64,000 nucleotides of DNA, taken from assembly GCA_029776225.1 (NCBI GenBank), contig JAKOTR010000032.1:62001-126000 (forward strand). Reading direction: 5' to 3'. The notes under the pieces are model-generated. The model ran no database searches and was not told the origin of the DNA. It worked only from the letters and a program-made list of their open reading frames with translations. The translations under genes were made by a program, and so were the position numbers. Positions 34,925 through 44,370 of this stretch are shown in pieces; position 1 is the first letter of the stretch; each line of letters opens with the position of its first letter. The stretch comes from Acidobacteriota bacterium. GTDB taxonomy: Bacteria > Acidobacteriota > Terriglobia > Bryobacterales > Bryobacteraceae.

Positions 34925-35200
34925 ATGTTCCTTGGCCGCGTCATCGGCCGCGTCTGGGCGACGGTTAAGAACCAGAACCTCACCGGACAGCGGCTGCTGA
35001 TCGTTCAGCCTGTTACGCCCGAGCTGAAGGATACCGGCAAACGCATCGTCTGCACGGACGCGACCGGCGCCGGCGCGGGGGAACTCATCTATTGGGTCCG
35101 CGCGCGCGAAGCCAGCTATGCGCTGCTCCCCGACGAGGTCGTCACCGACGGCACCATCGTCGGAATCGTCGACCATCTCGACGTAAAGAGGACTCCCTGA
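34925..35200 (+). CDS. Microcompartment pentameric vertex protein 2 (EutN/CcmL, BMC-P)
   Basis: This 91-residue protein has the same fold, MFLGRVIGRVWATVKNQNLTGQRLLIVQPVTPELKDTGKRIVCTDATGAGAGELIYWVRAREASYAL. It is clearly diverged from its neighbours, with W in the strand RVWAT and an extended middle that lacks the S-G-S-S-A-R loop. The TDGTIVGIVDHLD ending is typical. The gene stops with TGA directly abutting the ATG of BMC-P3. The divergence suggests different vertices or partners, not a recent duplicate. Confidence 0.93.
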   Translation: MFLGRVIGRVWATVKNQNLTGQRLLIVQPVTPELKDTGKRIVCTDATGAGAGELIYWVRAREASYALLPDEVVTDGTIVGIVDHLDVKRTP

Positions 35201-35494
35201 ATGCAGATCGGACGTGTTATCGGCAGCGTCGTCGCAACCCGGAAGCATCCCAGCCACGAAGGGTTGAAGCTGCTGCTCGTCCAGCCGCTGAACCTCGACG
35301 GCACCGACCGCGGCGACGCGGTAGTAGCGGTGGACGCTCTGGACGCCGGCGTCGGCGACCGCGTGCTGCTGACCAATGAAGGTTTCTGCGCGGGGAGTTC
35401 GGTGGGCCGCTGGCCCGCAACCCCCATCGACGCCGCCGTGCTCGGCGTGATCGAAGAAATCGAGCTGTTGCCGGACGTGCGCGGGCAACGATAA
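35201..35494 (+). CDS. Microcompartment pentameric vertex protein 3 (EutN/CcmL, BMC-P)
   Basis: The 97-residue product MQIGRVIGSVVATRKHPSHEGLKLLLVQPLNLDGTDRGDAVVAVDALDAGVGDRVLLTNEGFCAGSSVG closes the tandem. TPIDAAVLGVIEEIEL and a short charged tail follow. The consensus for EutN/CcmL is clear. The GFCAG loop is at the position that in CcmL/EutN faces the pentamer axis. It starts without any gap after BMC-P2 and ends 74 bases before the HAD gene. Confidence 0.93.
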   Translation: MQIGRVIGSVVATRKHPSHEGLKLLLVQPLNLDGTDRGDAVVAVDALDAGVGDRVLLTNEGFCAGSSVGRWPATPIDAAVLGVIEEIELLPDVRGQR

Positions 35495-35568
35495 TTCCCG
35501 CGCATGGCGCAAGAGTTCCCAGCCACGTACACTGGAAAGATAGAGCTCCTGGGAGGCGTTCACTCATT

Positions 35569-36174
35569 TTGATCAGAACTGTAATTTTCGATCTCGGGCA
35601 GGTCATCGTGCCTTTCGACCTGCAACGGGGGTACGAGGCTCTCCGCCCCCACTGCCCATATCCGGCCGAGGAAATTCCCCGGCGTATCTCCTCAACCGAC
35701 CTTGTGAGGCGTTTCGAATGCGGCGAGGTGTCGCCGGAATCGTTTGTCGAACAGCTTTCCGACCTGCTTGGCCTGCGCGTGGATTACGACCACTTCTGCG
35801 AGCTGTGGAGCAGCATTTTTCTTCCCGACCCCCTGCTGCCCGAGTCGCTTCTGGCCGGACTCCACCGCCGCTACCGGCTGCTCCTGCTCTCCAACACCAA
35901 CGCGATCCACTGGGCCATGATCCGGGAGAAGTACCCGCTGCTGTGCCATTTTGACGATTACGTGCTTTCCTACGAGGTGGGCGCGCTCAAGCCCTCCGCC
36001 CGCATTTATGAGGAAGCCATCGCCAGAGCTGGCTGCGCACCCGGGGAGTGCTTTTTCACCGACGATATTCCGCGTTATGTGGAGGGGGCGCGTGAGGCGG
36101 GGATGCAGGCGGTGGTGTTCGAATCGGCGGAGCAGCTCGAGCGGGAGCTGCGAGCGCGCGGCGTCCGGTGGTAG
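35569..36174 (+). CDS. HAD-family hydrolase (HAD-IA, YihX-like)
   Basis: The 201-residue protein from TTG 35569 starts IRTVIFDLGQVIVPFDLQRGYEAL, where the nucleophile block DLGxV resembles the YihX-like branch of HAD phosphatases. Later motifs are LLLSNTNAIHW (motif II S/T) and ALKPSARIYEEAI with FFTDDIPRYVEGA (motifs III and IV). It probably dephosphorylates a small sugar phosphate or nucleotide. GGGAGG is 12 bases before the TTG. It follows the shell genes and could belong to the sugar pathway, but this is not shown. Confidence 0.85.
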   Translation: MIRTVIFDLGQVIVPFDLQRGYEALRPHCPYPAEEIPRRISSTDLVRRFECGEVSPESFVEQLSDLLGLRVDYDHFCELWSSIFLPDPLLPESLLAGLHRRYRLLLLSNTNAIHWAMIREKYPLLCHFDDYVLSYEVGALKPSARIYEEAIARAGCAPGECFFTDDIPRYVEGAREAGMQAVVFESAEQLERELRARGVRW

Positions 36175-36203
36175 GGGTCCGGAATACCGGATATTAAGAT
36201 CGT

Positions 36204-36232
36204 TTGCAGTTTGCGCCGCTTGGATCTATAAT
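36204..36232 (+). promoter_or_regulatory. Strong sigma-70-type promoter of gltA
   Basis: TTGCAG (36204-36209) and TATAAT (36227-36232) are separated by exactly 17 bases. The -10 is a perfect consensus. Transcription should begin near 36239, about 50 bases before the citrate synthase ATG. Confidence 0.85.
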
Positions 36233-36253
36233 TCATTGAATCCAGAGTTGGTG

Positions 36254-36267
36254 TTTACTGTAGTAAA
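36254..36267. promoter_or_regulatory. Palindrome in the gltA 5' leader
   Basis: TTTACT-GT-AGTAAA is an exact 6-2-6 inverted repeat located about 15 bases after the predicted start of transcription and 22 bases before the ATG. The position is right for a repressor operator. The regulator is unknown. Confidence 0.55.
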
Positions 36268-36289
36268 AGTTAACAATTGAGAGAACCTC

Positions 36290-37597
<1,308 letters not shown>

Positions 37598-37630
37598 CGC
37601 GCACCGCGGATCCGCCAACCGCTTGCGGAA

Positions 37631-39202
37631 CTAGCGCGCGGCGGCGATGGCCCGCAGGCCGGGCAGCACGTCGCCGATCGCCGCCGGCTCCGAGGCCGGA
37701 TTTCCCAGCGCGAAATAGAGCTTGCGGTAAAGCGGGTACAGCTTTTCGTACACGGCGCTCTCCCGCGCATCAGGCTCGACGGTGCGATAGCGCGGGCACA
37801 GCGCCTGCTGCGCTTCCTCGACCGTCTTGAACGTACCCGCCGCCAGAAATGCGAAGATCGCTGAGCCCAGGCTCGTCACCTCGCTCTCCGGCACGAGGAC
37901 GGGCTTGCCGAACACGTTCGCATAAACCTTGTTCAGCGTCTCGTTCTTCTGCGGGATGCCGCCGCCGTTGATCACACGGCGGATCGGCACGCCGTGCTCG
38001 CCCATGCGCTCCAGGATGATCCGCGTGTGGAACGCCGTTCCCTCGATGGCGGCGAACAGCTCGTCCTGCGGCCCGTGCGTGAGGTTCCAGCCCAGCGTGA
38101 CGCCGCCCAGTTCCGGGTTAACCAGAACGGTCCGGTCGCCGTTGTCCCAGGTCAGCCTGAGCAGCCCGGTCTGGCCGGCCCGGTAATTCTCCACCTGCTT
38201 GGAGAGCTCGGCGACGGTCGTGCCCGCGCGCCGGGCGATGGCCTCGAAGATGTCGCCGGTCGCCGAGAGCCCCGCCTCGATGCCGAAATAGTCGGGGTGA
38301 ATCGATCCCTTAACCACCCCGCACACGCCCGGAATCAGGTCCACCTCCTTGGCGATGGCCATGATGCAGGTCGATGTGCCGACGACGTTCACCACGTCGC
38401 CCTCGCGGATACCCGCGCCGATGGCATCCCAATGCGCGTCAAAGGCGCCCACCGGAACCGGGATCCCGGCGCGCAGCCCGAGTTTTTCCGCCCACTCCGG
38501 AGTGAGTGTGCCGGCGACGCGGTCCGAGGTGGCGTAACACCCGTTGAGCTTCTCGCGGATGCCGGCAAACAGAGGATCGACCTTGACGAGAAAATCTTCC
38601 GGGGGCAGCCCGCCGAGCGCTGCGTTCCACATCCACTTGTGGCCCATCGCGCAGATACTGCGGGGCACGGCGGCGGGGTCCGTGATGCCGCAAAGAGTGG
38701 CGGCCGTCATGTCGCAGTGCTCCAGCGCGGTCACCATCTTCTCCCGGCGTTCCGGGTTGTGGCGCAGCCAGTGGAGCAGCTTGGCGAAACCCCACTCCGA
38801 GGAGTAGACACCGCCGCACCACTCGATGGCCTCGAGTTTCTCCCGGCGCGCGGCCGCGGTGATCTCGGCCGCTTCGCGCTTGGCGCGGTGATCGCACCAC
38901 AGGTAGTAATCATCGAGCGGCACAAGCCCCTCGCCCACCGGCACCACGCTCGAACCGGTGGTATCCACCGCGATGGCAGCCACTTCGCTGCCGGGCACGC
39001 CGGCTTGGCTAACGGCCTTTCGCGTCGCCTCCACTAGCGCCCGCATGTGCTCGGCGTGGGACTGGGTGGCGTGGTCCGGGTCTTCTCTTTTCCGGACGAG
39101 CGGATACTCGGCGACGGCCGAACCCAGCCTGCCGCGCTCGCTATCGAAGATCGAAACCCGGACGCTCAGGGTGCCGAAATCGACGCCTGCTACGATTGCC
39201 AT
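37631..39202 (-). CDS. araB: FGGY-family kinase, ribulokinase-like
   Basis: The 523-residue product begins MAIVAGVDFGTLSVRVSIFDSERGRLGSAV, the ASKHA phosphate-1 motif. It contains VAAIAVDTTGSSVVPV, LWCDHRAKREAAEI, GAFDAHWDAIGAGI and VINGGGIPQKN (FGGY C-terminal block). The sequence is closest in form to AraB-type ribulokinases; an L-fuculokinase or rhamnulokinase activity is possible because the neighbouring isomerase is L-fucose-isomerase-like. It would phosphorylate the ketose made by that isomerase. It starts 20 bases after the isomerase stop, so the pair is an operon under the promoter at 40679-40707. Confidence 0.88.
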   Translation of the reverse strand: MAIVAGVDFGTLSVRVSIFDSERGRLGSAVAEYPLVRKREDPDHATQSHAEHMRALVEATRKAVSQAGVPGSEVAAIAVDTTGSSVVPVGEGLVPLDDYYLWCDHRAKREAAEITAAARREKLEAIEWCGGVYSSEWGFAKLLHWLRHNPERREKMVTALEHCDMTAATLCGITDPAAVPRSICAMGHKWMWNAALGGLPPEDFLVKVDPLFAGIREKLNGCYATSDRVAGTLTPEWAEKLGLRAGIPVPVGAFDAHWDAIGAGIREGDVVNVVGTSTCIMAIAKEVDLIPGVCGVVKGSIHPDYFGIEAGLSATGDIFEAIARRAGTTVAELSKQVENYRAGQTGLLRLTWDNGDRTVLVNPELGGVTLGWNLTHGPQDELFAAIEGTAFHTRIILERMGEHGVPIRRVINGGGIPQKNETLNKVYANVFGKPVLVPESEVTSLGSAIFAFLAAGTFKTVEEAQQALCPRYRTVEPDARESAVYEKLYPLYRKLYFALGNPASEPAAIGDVLPGLRAIAAAR

Positions 39203-39222
39203 GACTGTTCTCCGGCCGCCTG

Positions 39223-40635
39223 TTACGCCTCGTGATAGTAGATGTCCCAGCCGAGATAGCGCGTGGCTGCCTCGTACACCATGCCGGCCACGTGCGAGAA
39301 GCAGGCCGCGACGTGGTGCTCAAAGCCGTTCTCGCAAATATAGCGAAGCAGCTTCTGCATGCGAGGGATCTTTACGACGCCGGCGCCGCCGAACGTGGTG
39401 AGCGGATCGTTGGTGAATTCTCCTTCGCCGACGTAGCCGGTGATCTTGCCCTTCAGATCGTCGGTCGAGAAGCGGGCGAAGCTCATCGGGCCGGCCTTCA
39501 CGCGCCCGACGCAGGTGCCGAACGTATTCTCCTTGCCGACCGTGCCCGCGATGATCTCCTGGTAATCCATCCGGACGTCCTGGAAGAAGTCCTTGGGCAG
39601 GTTGCTGCAATGGAAGCAGACGGCCTTGTCGGGATCGTCGCCGTAGTTGTTGTTCCAGTCAAGCAGCGCGCTGGGCGACTCGGAAGCGAGCGCGAGGGCG
39701 TGCATGGCGAGGGCGCCGCAGACATCCACTTCGCACGCGCTCGGCAGCAGATGGTTGCTCAGCATGCTCATCACGGTGCATGGCACAACCCCGAAGTACT
39801 CTTCCATCGACGTCCAGCACTGGATGGCGGTGACGTTGACGTCCACTTCCTTCATCCACGCATCGACGACCACGCCGAACTTGGCCATTTTCAGCAGGGC
39901 CGCCGCAGAGACGCCATCCGTGGAAACGTAGTCTTTGATGGCCGCGAGCTTGGCCTGGACCGCGGCGTCGCTATCCTTCAAGCGCTCCACCCGGCCGAAG
40001 ATCTCCGAAAGATCGATGGGCTCGACGGTGATTCCGTTATTCTCCAGCAGCTTCTCGCTGTAGCGGACGGTGTTGAACGCCGCCGGGCGCGCCCCGATTG
40101 CACCGACGCGGGCGCGCTTCAGACCCTTCACTACGCGGCACACGCCGCCGAACCACTGGGCGTCCTGGTCAAACTGCGGGGAATCCGGGGCCTCGGTGTG
40201 GAGCGTGGTGAGCGAATACGGGATGCCGTACTGCTTGAGGTTGTTGCAGAGCGACATTTTGCCGCAGAAGCTGTCCCGGCGGTCGGCAATGCTCATCTTG
40301 CCGGGGCCGTCCGGCGTCGCCTGGATCAGCACGGGGACGTCGAGGCCGGCCAAACGCAGCGCGTCCGCCACGCCACGCTCCTCGCCGAAATTGGGAAGCG
40401 TGACGACGATGCCGTCAATCTCATCGCGATGATCGCGGAACAGCGCCGCGCATTTCTTGGCGTCATCCCGCGTGACGACGGCGCCGTGTTTGGTGTCCTC
40501 GGGACCGAGGACGACCACCTTGAAACAGTTCCGCTCCAGCGCCTGAATCATCTCTTCGCGTCCCGACTTGGCCAGGTGGTCGGGGAAAAACCCGCGATTG
40601 CCGACGATAAGGCCGACAGTCATCTGCGTTTTCAT
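39223..40635 (-). CDS. L-fucose / L-arabinose isomerase-family protein
   Basis: From ATG 40635 with GGGGTGAAAGC upstream the 470-residue product has MTVGLIVGNRGFFPDHLAKSGREEMIQALE and GIVVTLPNFGEERGVADALRLAGLDVPVLIQATPD. The C-terminal part matches the fucose isomerase family (AITGYVGEGEFTNDPLTTFGGAGVVKI-like). It should interconvert an aldose and a ketose (L-fucose to L-fuculose, or L-arabinose to L-ribulose). It is the first gene of the operon with the FGGY kinase. The pair could supply a ketose phosphate to the class II aldolase at 33547. An upstream in-frame start at 40707 overlaps the promoter and is rejected. Confidence 0.85.
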   Translation of the reverse strand: MKTQMTVGLIVGNRGFFPDHLAKSGREEMIQALERNCFKVVVLGPEDTKHGAVVTRDDAKKCAALFRDHRDEIDGIVVTLPNFGEERGVADALRLAGLDVPVLIQATPDGPGKMSIADRRDSFCGKMSLCNNLKQYGIPYSLTTLHTEAPDSPQFDQDAQWFGGVCRVVKGLKRARVGAIGARPAAFNTVRYSEKLLENNGITVEPIDLSEIFGRVERLKDSDAAVQAKLAAIKDYVSTDGVSAAALLKMAKFGVVVDAWMKEVDVNVTAIQCWTSMEEYFGVVPCTVMSMLSNHLLPSACEVDVCGALAMHALALASESPSALLDWNNNYGDDPDKAVCFHCSNLPKDFFQDVRMDYQEIIAGTVGKENTFGTCVGRVKAGPMSFARFSTDDLKGKITGYVGEGEFTNDPLTTFGGAGVVKIPRMQKLLRYICENGFEHHVAACFSHVAGMVYEAATRYLGWDIYYHEA

Positions 40636-40648
40636 GCTTTCACCCCAA

Positions 40649-40664
40649 AAGTAAGCGTTTTCAT
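40649..40664 (-). promoter_or_regulatory. LacI-family operator
   Basis: On the minus strand ATGAAAACGCTTACTT matches the cre-like consensus WTGNAANCGNWNNCWW at every defined position. It lies between the start of transcription and the ATG of the isomerase, so a LacI/GalR-type repressor could block the operon. No such regulator gene is in the window. Confidence 0.75.
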
Positions 40665-40678
40665 TACCGCAAAGGTAG

Positions 40679-40707
40679 ATTTCATCAGGAATTGCCGCCC
40701 GCGTCAA
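40679..40707 (-). promoter_or_regulatory. Promoter of the isomerase-kinase operon
   Basis: On the minus strand TTGACG (-35, complement of 40702-40707) and TGAAAT (-10, complement of 40679-40684) are 17 bases apart. Transcription should begin near 40672, about 37 bases before the ATG. Confidence 0.7.
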
Positions 40708-40794
40708 CCCCGGCCGCTAAAGACGGGCGTTTCCGGCGGACCGGGCGCCTATGCGCGGGCCGGACAAGGCTCCTTTGGGGGATTCTAACGCCGG

Positions 40795-41826
40795 TTAACT
40801 GTTGCTGGAGGTCGTTTCCGCCATCGCCACCGGCGCGCTGGCGTGCCGCTTCGCGTGGTGGCGGATTTCACCAAGTTTCAGCCCGGTGACCGCCAGTGCA
40901 ATGGCTCCCGCGGTCAGCAGCGGCAGCGTGATCACGCACCAGGTCATCAGCGAGAGCCCGGTTGCGGTGGTCTTGTCGATGCCGAACAGGCCCAGCGCCA
41001 GCACCATCAGCACTTGCGACGGACCCACGTTGCCCGGCGCCTGGGGAATCGCCGTCCCGATACGGAGCACAACCAGAACCACCAGCGCTGGCCACATCGT
41101 CAGGTCGAGATCGTAGCCCCGCATCAGCGCGTAGATCGGCATCACCTGGATCAGCAGATAGATCAGGCTGGCGGCGAAGGCCACATAGAAGGACCTGGAG
41201 TTTCCCATCAGGTGCAGGTCGTCGATCAGAACGCGGAGCTTCGCGCCCCAGCGCGTCTTGGGGCACGCTGCGTGGGCATGGTGCTTCCAGAACATCACCA
41301 GTCCCATCAACAGCGCCACCACGACGACTACCACTCCGATGCCTTTGCCGAGCTCAACCACTACCCGCGGATACGGCACGAAGAGGGTCGTTGCCGCGAA
41401 CAGCGCCATCAGCCAGATGCCGTCGAACACGCGCTCGATTACCGCCGAAGAAAGCGCGACGGAAAAAGGAATCCTGCTCCAGCGCGCCTGCAAATATGAG
41501 CGGATGACCTCGCCCGGCCTCAGCGGAAACACTTCATTTGTGAACAGCCCCACATAGATGGCCTGTACGGACCGCCACAACGGCACCCGCACTACCGGCC
41601 CCAGCAGGATGTTCCATCGCCAGGCCTGGAAGACGTACACCGCGATATCGGAGACTACGGCGATCGCCACCCAGCCCCAGCGAAGGGACTGAAAATCCTG
41701 CATCACCGTCTTGAAATCCACTCCCTGGAGAAACCAAACCAGCGAGGCCACGGAAATCGCGTAACCAATTGCCGGCGCCAGCCAGGAGGGGATTCTCGCT
41801 TGGAACCTGCCTACGCGGAACTGCAT
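40795..41826 (-). CDS. Flippase-like membrane protein (LPG synthase TM / UPF0104 type)
   Basis: The 343-residue protein has about eight hydrophobic helices. The family blocks GLFTNEVFPLRPGEVIRSYLQARWSRIPFSVALSSAVIERVFDGIWL and RIGTAIPQAPGNVGPSQVLMVLALG are typical of the PF03706 (lysylphosphatidylglycerol synthase TM region / AglD) family. Members move or modify lipid-linked groups, but the substrate differs. It lacks the C-terminal synthase domain of MprF. A TATGAT box (complement of 41838-41843) is 11 bases before the ATG. It is divergent from the fadN-like gene. Confidence 0.85.
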   Translation of the reverse strand: MQFRVGRFQARIPSWLAPAIGYAISVASLVWFLQGVDFKTVMQDFQSLRWGWVAIAVVSDIAVYVFQAWRWNILLGPVVRVPLWRSVQAIYVGLFTNEVFPLRPGEVIRSYLQARWSRIPFSVALSSAVIERVFDGIWLMALFAATTLFVPYPRVVVELGKGIGVVVVVVALLMGLVMFWKHHAHAACPKTRWGAKLRVLIDDLHLMGNSRSFYVAFAASLIYLLIQVMPIYALMRGYDLDLTMWPALVVLVVLRIGTAIPQAPGNVGPSQVLMVLALGLFGIDKTTATGLSLMTWCVITLPLLTAGAIALAVTGLKLGEIRHHAKRHASAPVAMAETTSSNS

Positions 41827-42018
41827 GCGCTAGTACCATCATAAATGACTTTTTTGCGCCCCACGGTTCGCTTAATCGGCAGATGAAGTTTTCTTTTGAT
41901 TACTATTCTATTTGTTAACTACTCTTTAATCGCGCGCCGAGCACCGCCGGCTTCTCCCGATCGCTTTTTTGGTAAACTCCGCAAGAGGTTTTTCAACGAG
42001 AAAGACCTGACCGGCACA

Positions 42019-44358
42019 ATGGCACTGAAGAAGACTGTCCGCCGGGTGGCCGTTCTGGGCGCCGGCGTCATGGGCTCGCAGATCGCGGCCCATTTCGCCA
42101 ACGCAGGCATTCCCGTGCTGCTGCTGGACGTCGCGCTGCCGGATGAGCAGCAGCGCAGCGCCGCCGCTTTGCGCGGCATCGAGTGGGCGGCATCGCGGAG
42201 GCCCGGCGCTTTTTTCACGCCGGAAGCCGCGTCGCTGGTGACGCCGGGAAACTTCGATGACGATCTGCGCGACGCCGGCGGCTGCGATTGGATCATCGAG
42301 GCGGTCGCCGAGGACCTCGAGGTCAAACGCGCGCTGATTGAAAGAGTTGCTTGCTGGCGCCGCCCGGACGCGATCTTTTCCACCAGCACCAGCAGCATTC
42401 CCCTGGCCGAAATTGCAAAAGGATTTCCGGCCGAATTCGGCCGCACGTTCCTCGGCACGCATTTTTTCAATCCGCCGCGCTATCTGCACCTGCTCGAGCT
42501 CGTCCCCGGGCCGGAAACCGATCCCGAGGTGCTCGAATTTGTGGCGAATTTCGCCGAAATCCGGCTCGGCAAGGGCGTCGTGCGCGCGAAGGACACGCCG
42601 GCCTTTATCGCCAACCGCATCGGAAGCTTTTTCTCGGCAACGGTCCTGCGGCTCATGGTGGAAGGCGGTTATTCGGTCGAAGAGGTAGATGCGCTCACCG
42701 GCCCGCTGATCGGCTTGCCGAAAAGCGCAAGCTTGCGGCTGGCGGACATCATCGGTCTGGATACCTGGGCCTGCATCGCGCAGAACCTGTACCGGTTGGC
42801 GCCTGAAGACGCATGGCGCGAACGTTTTCAATTCCCGGAGTTCGTCGCGCGCATGATTGAACGCGGCTGGCTGGGAGACAAGACCGGCCGGGGATTTTAC
42901 AAACGCGCCGGCGCCGGGGGAGAAATTCAGGCCATCGACTGGCGGACGCTCGAATACCGTCCCGCCGAAAATCCGGTGTTCCCATCCGTCGACGCCACGC
43001 GGTATGTGAGGGACCTTGCGGAGCGCCTGCGCACGGTGATCGCCGCAGACGACCGCGCCGGAACTTTCCTCTGGCGCGCCTTGAGCGATCTGTTCCTCTA
43101 CGCCGCTGGTCTTGTGCCGGAAGTCTCCAACCTTATCGTCGAGATCGACCGCGCCATGCGCTGGGGCTATGGCTACAAACTCGGGCCGTTCGAACTGTGG
43201 GACGCGCTCGGCGTGGAGCAAACCGTCGAGCGCATGCGAAGCGACGGGCGCACGATCCCGGAGGGCGTCGAAGCGCTGCTCGACTCCGGCTCGAAATCCT
43301 TCTACCGCGCCGCCGATCAGAACGGCGAGCCGCGCACCGAGTACTTTGACTTCGGGCGCACCCGCTTTGAAACGCTGGAAGACCGCCCAGGCATCCTCGT
43401 GCTCTCCGATCTGAAGCGGGCGCGCGGCGTCGTTGCAGGCAACCGCGGCGCTTCGCTCATCGATCTCGGCGACGGCGTCCTCTGCCTGGAGCTTCACGAC
43501 AGGCGCGGTGTGCTGGGCGGCGATCAGATCGACATGATCCTGGCCGGCCTCGAGGAGACCGCCCGCAACTTCGAAGCCATGGTGATTGCCGGGCAGGCCC
43601 CCGAAGGCTTGTGCGCCGGCGAGGACCTCGCGCTCATTCTGATGTATGCGCAGGAGCGCGAATGGGACGAACTCGAGGCCGCCGTGCGGCGTGTGCAGGA
43701 CGCCAACATGGCCATCAAGTATGCGGTGCGGCCCGTCGTCGCGGCGCCCTTCGGCTTCACCACCGGCAGCGGCTGCGAGGTGGCCTTGCACGCCGCGCGC
43801 ATTCAGGCCTCCGCCGAGCTGTACATGGGCCTGACCGAGGCGAACGCGGGCCTGATCCCGGCCGGCGGCGGCTGCAAAGAAATGCTGATCCGGCTGGGCG
43901 ATCCTCAGCGCGTGCTAGAGCTGATTGCGTCCGCAAGAGTCTCCACCAGCGCCGCCGACGCGCGCAAGTTGGGTTTGCTGAGAGCGACGGATGCCGTATC
44001 CATGAATCCGGAGCGTCTGATCGCCGAAGCCAAGGCCGCCACGCTGGCGCTCGCTCCGGTGTGGTCGCCCGGCGTTCCCAACTGCGAAATCCGCGTGACG
44101 GGCGATCCCGGCTATGCCGCCATGCAGTTGAAGGCATGGCTGTCCTACAAAGGCAACCACATCTCCGAGACCGATCTGGACATTGCGGGAAAGCTGGCGT
44201 ACGTTCTAAGCGGCGGAAGGCTCTCGGGACCGCAGAACGTCCCCGAGCAGTATTTGCTCGATCTCGAACGCGAAGCTTTCCTCAGTCTATGCGGAGAGCC
44301 CACGACGCAGCAGCGGATCGAATGTCTGCTCGCGGCCGGCAAACCGCTGCGTAATTAA
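42019..44358 (+). CDS. fadN: 3-hydroxyacyl-CoA dehydrogenase / enoyl-CoA hydratase (FadN-like)
   Basis: From ATG 42019 the 779-residue protein has an N-terminal NAD-binding domain (VRRVAVLGAGVMGSQIAAHFANAGIP), the dehydrogenase block GTHFFNPPRYLHLLELVPG and KDTPAFIANRIGSFF. The C-terminal half is a crotonase-type domain with GFTTGSGCEVALHAARIQASAELYMGLTEANAGLIPAGGGCKEML. Dehydrogenase-first order is that of Bacillus FadN, the reverse of E. coli FadB. It would hydrate and oxidise acyl-CoA in beta-oxidation. The thiolase gene follows 12 bases later. In-frame upstream codons to 41896 are not used because they lack homology. Confidence 0.9.
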   Translation: MALKKTVRRVAVLGAGVMGSQIAAHFANAGIPVLLLDVALPDEQQRSAAALRGIEWAASRRPGAFFTPEAASLVTPGNFDDDLRDAGGCDWIIEAVAEDLEVKRALIERVACWRRPDAIFSTSTSSIPLAEIAKGFPAEFGRTFLGTHFFNPPRYLHLLELVPGPETDPEVLEFVANFAEIRLGKGVVRAKDTPAFIANRIGSFFSATVLRLMVEGGYSVEEVDALTGPLIGLPKSASLRLADIIGLDTWACIAQNLYRLAPEDAWRERFQFPEFVARMIERGWLGDKTGRGFYKRAGAGGEIQAIDWRTLEYRPAENPVFPSVDATRYVRDLAERLRTVIAADDRAGTFLWRALSDLFLYAAGLVPEVSNLIVEIDRAMRWGYGYKLGPFELWDALGVEQTVERMRSDGRTIPEGVEALLDSGSKSFYRAADQNGEPRTEYFDFGRTRFETLEDRPGILVLSDLKRARGVVAGNRGASLIDLGDGVLCLELHDRRGVLGGDQIDMILAGLEETARNFEAMVIAGQAPEGLCAGEDLALILMYAQEREWDELEAAVRRVQDANMAIKYAVRPVVAAPFGFTTGSGCEVALHAARIQASAELYMGLTEANAGLIPAGGGCKEMLIRLGDPQRVLELIASARVSTSAADARKLGLLRATDAVSMNPERLIAEAKAATLALAPVWSPGVPNCEIRVTGDPGYAAMQLKAWLSYKGNHISETDLDIAGKLAYVLSGGRLSGPQNVPEQYLLDLEREAFLSLCGEPTTQQRIECLLAAGKPLRN

Positions 44359-44370
44359 ACTAAGGGAATC

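Noticed and set aside
39232-40788. 518-codon plus-strand frame over the isomerase
   Set aside because: Shadow of the isomerase gene, and it runs through its promoter and operator.
41926-43791. Long minus-strand frame within the fadN-like gene
   Set aside because: Antisense shadow; the plus strand has unmistakable dehydrogenase and crotonase motifs.
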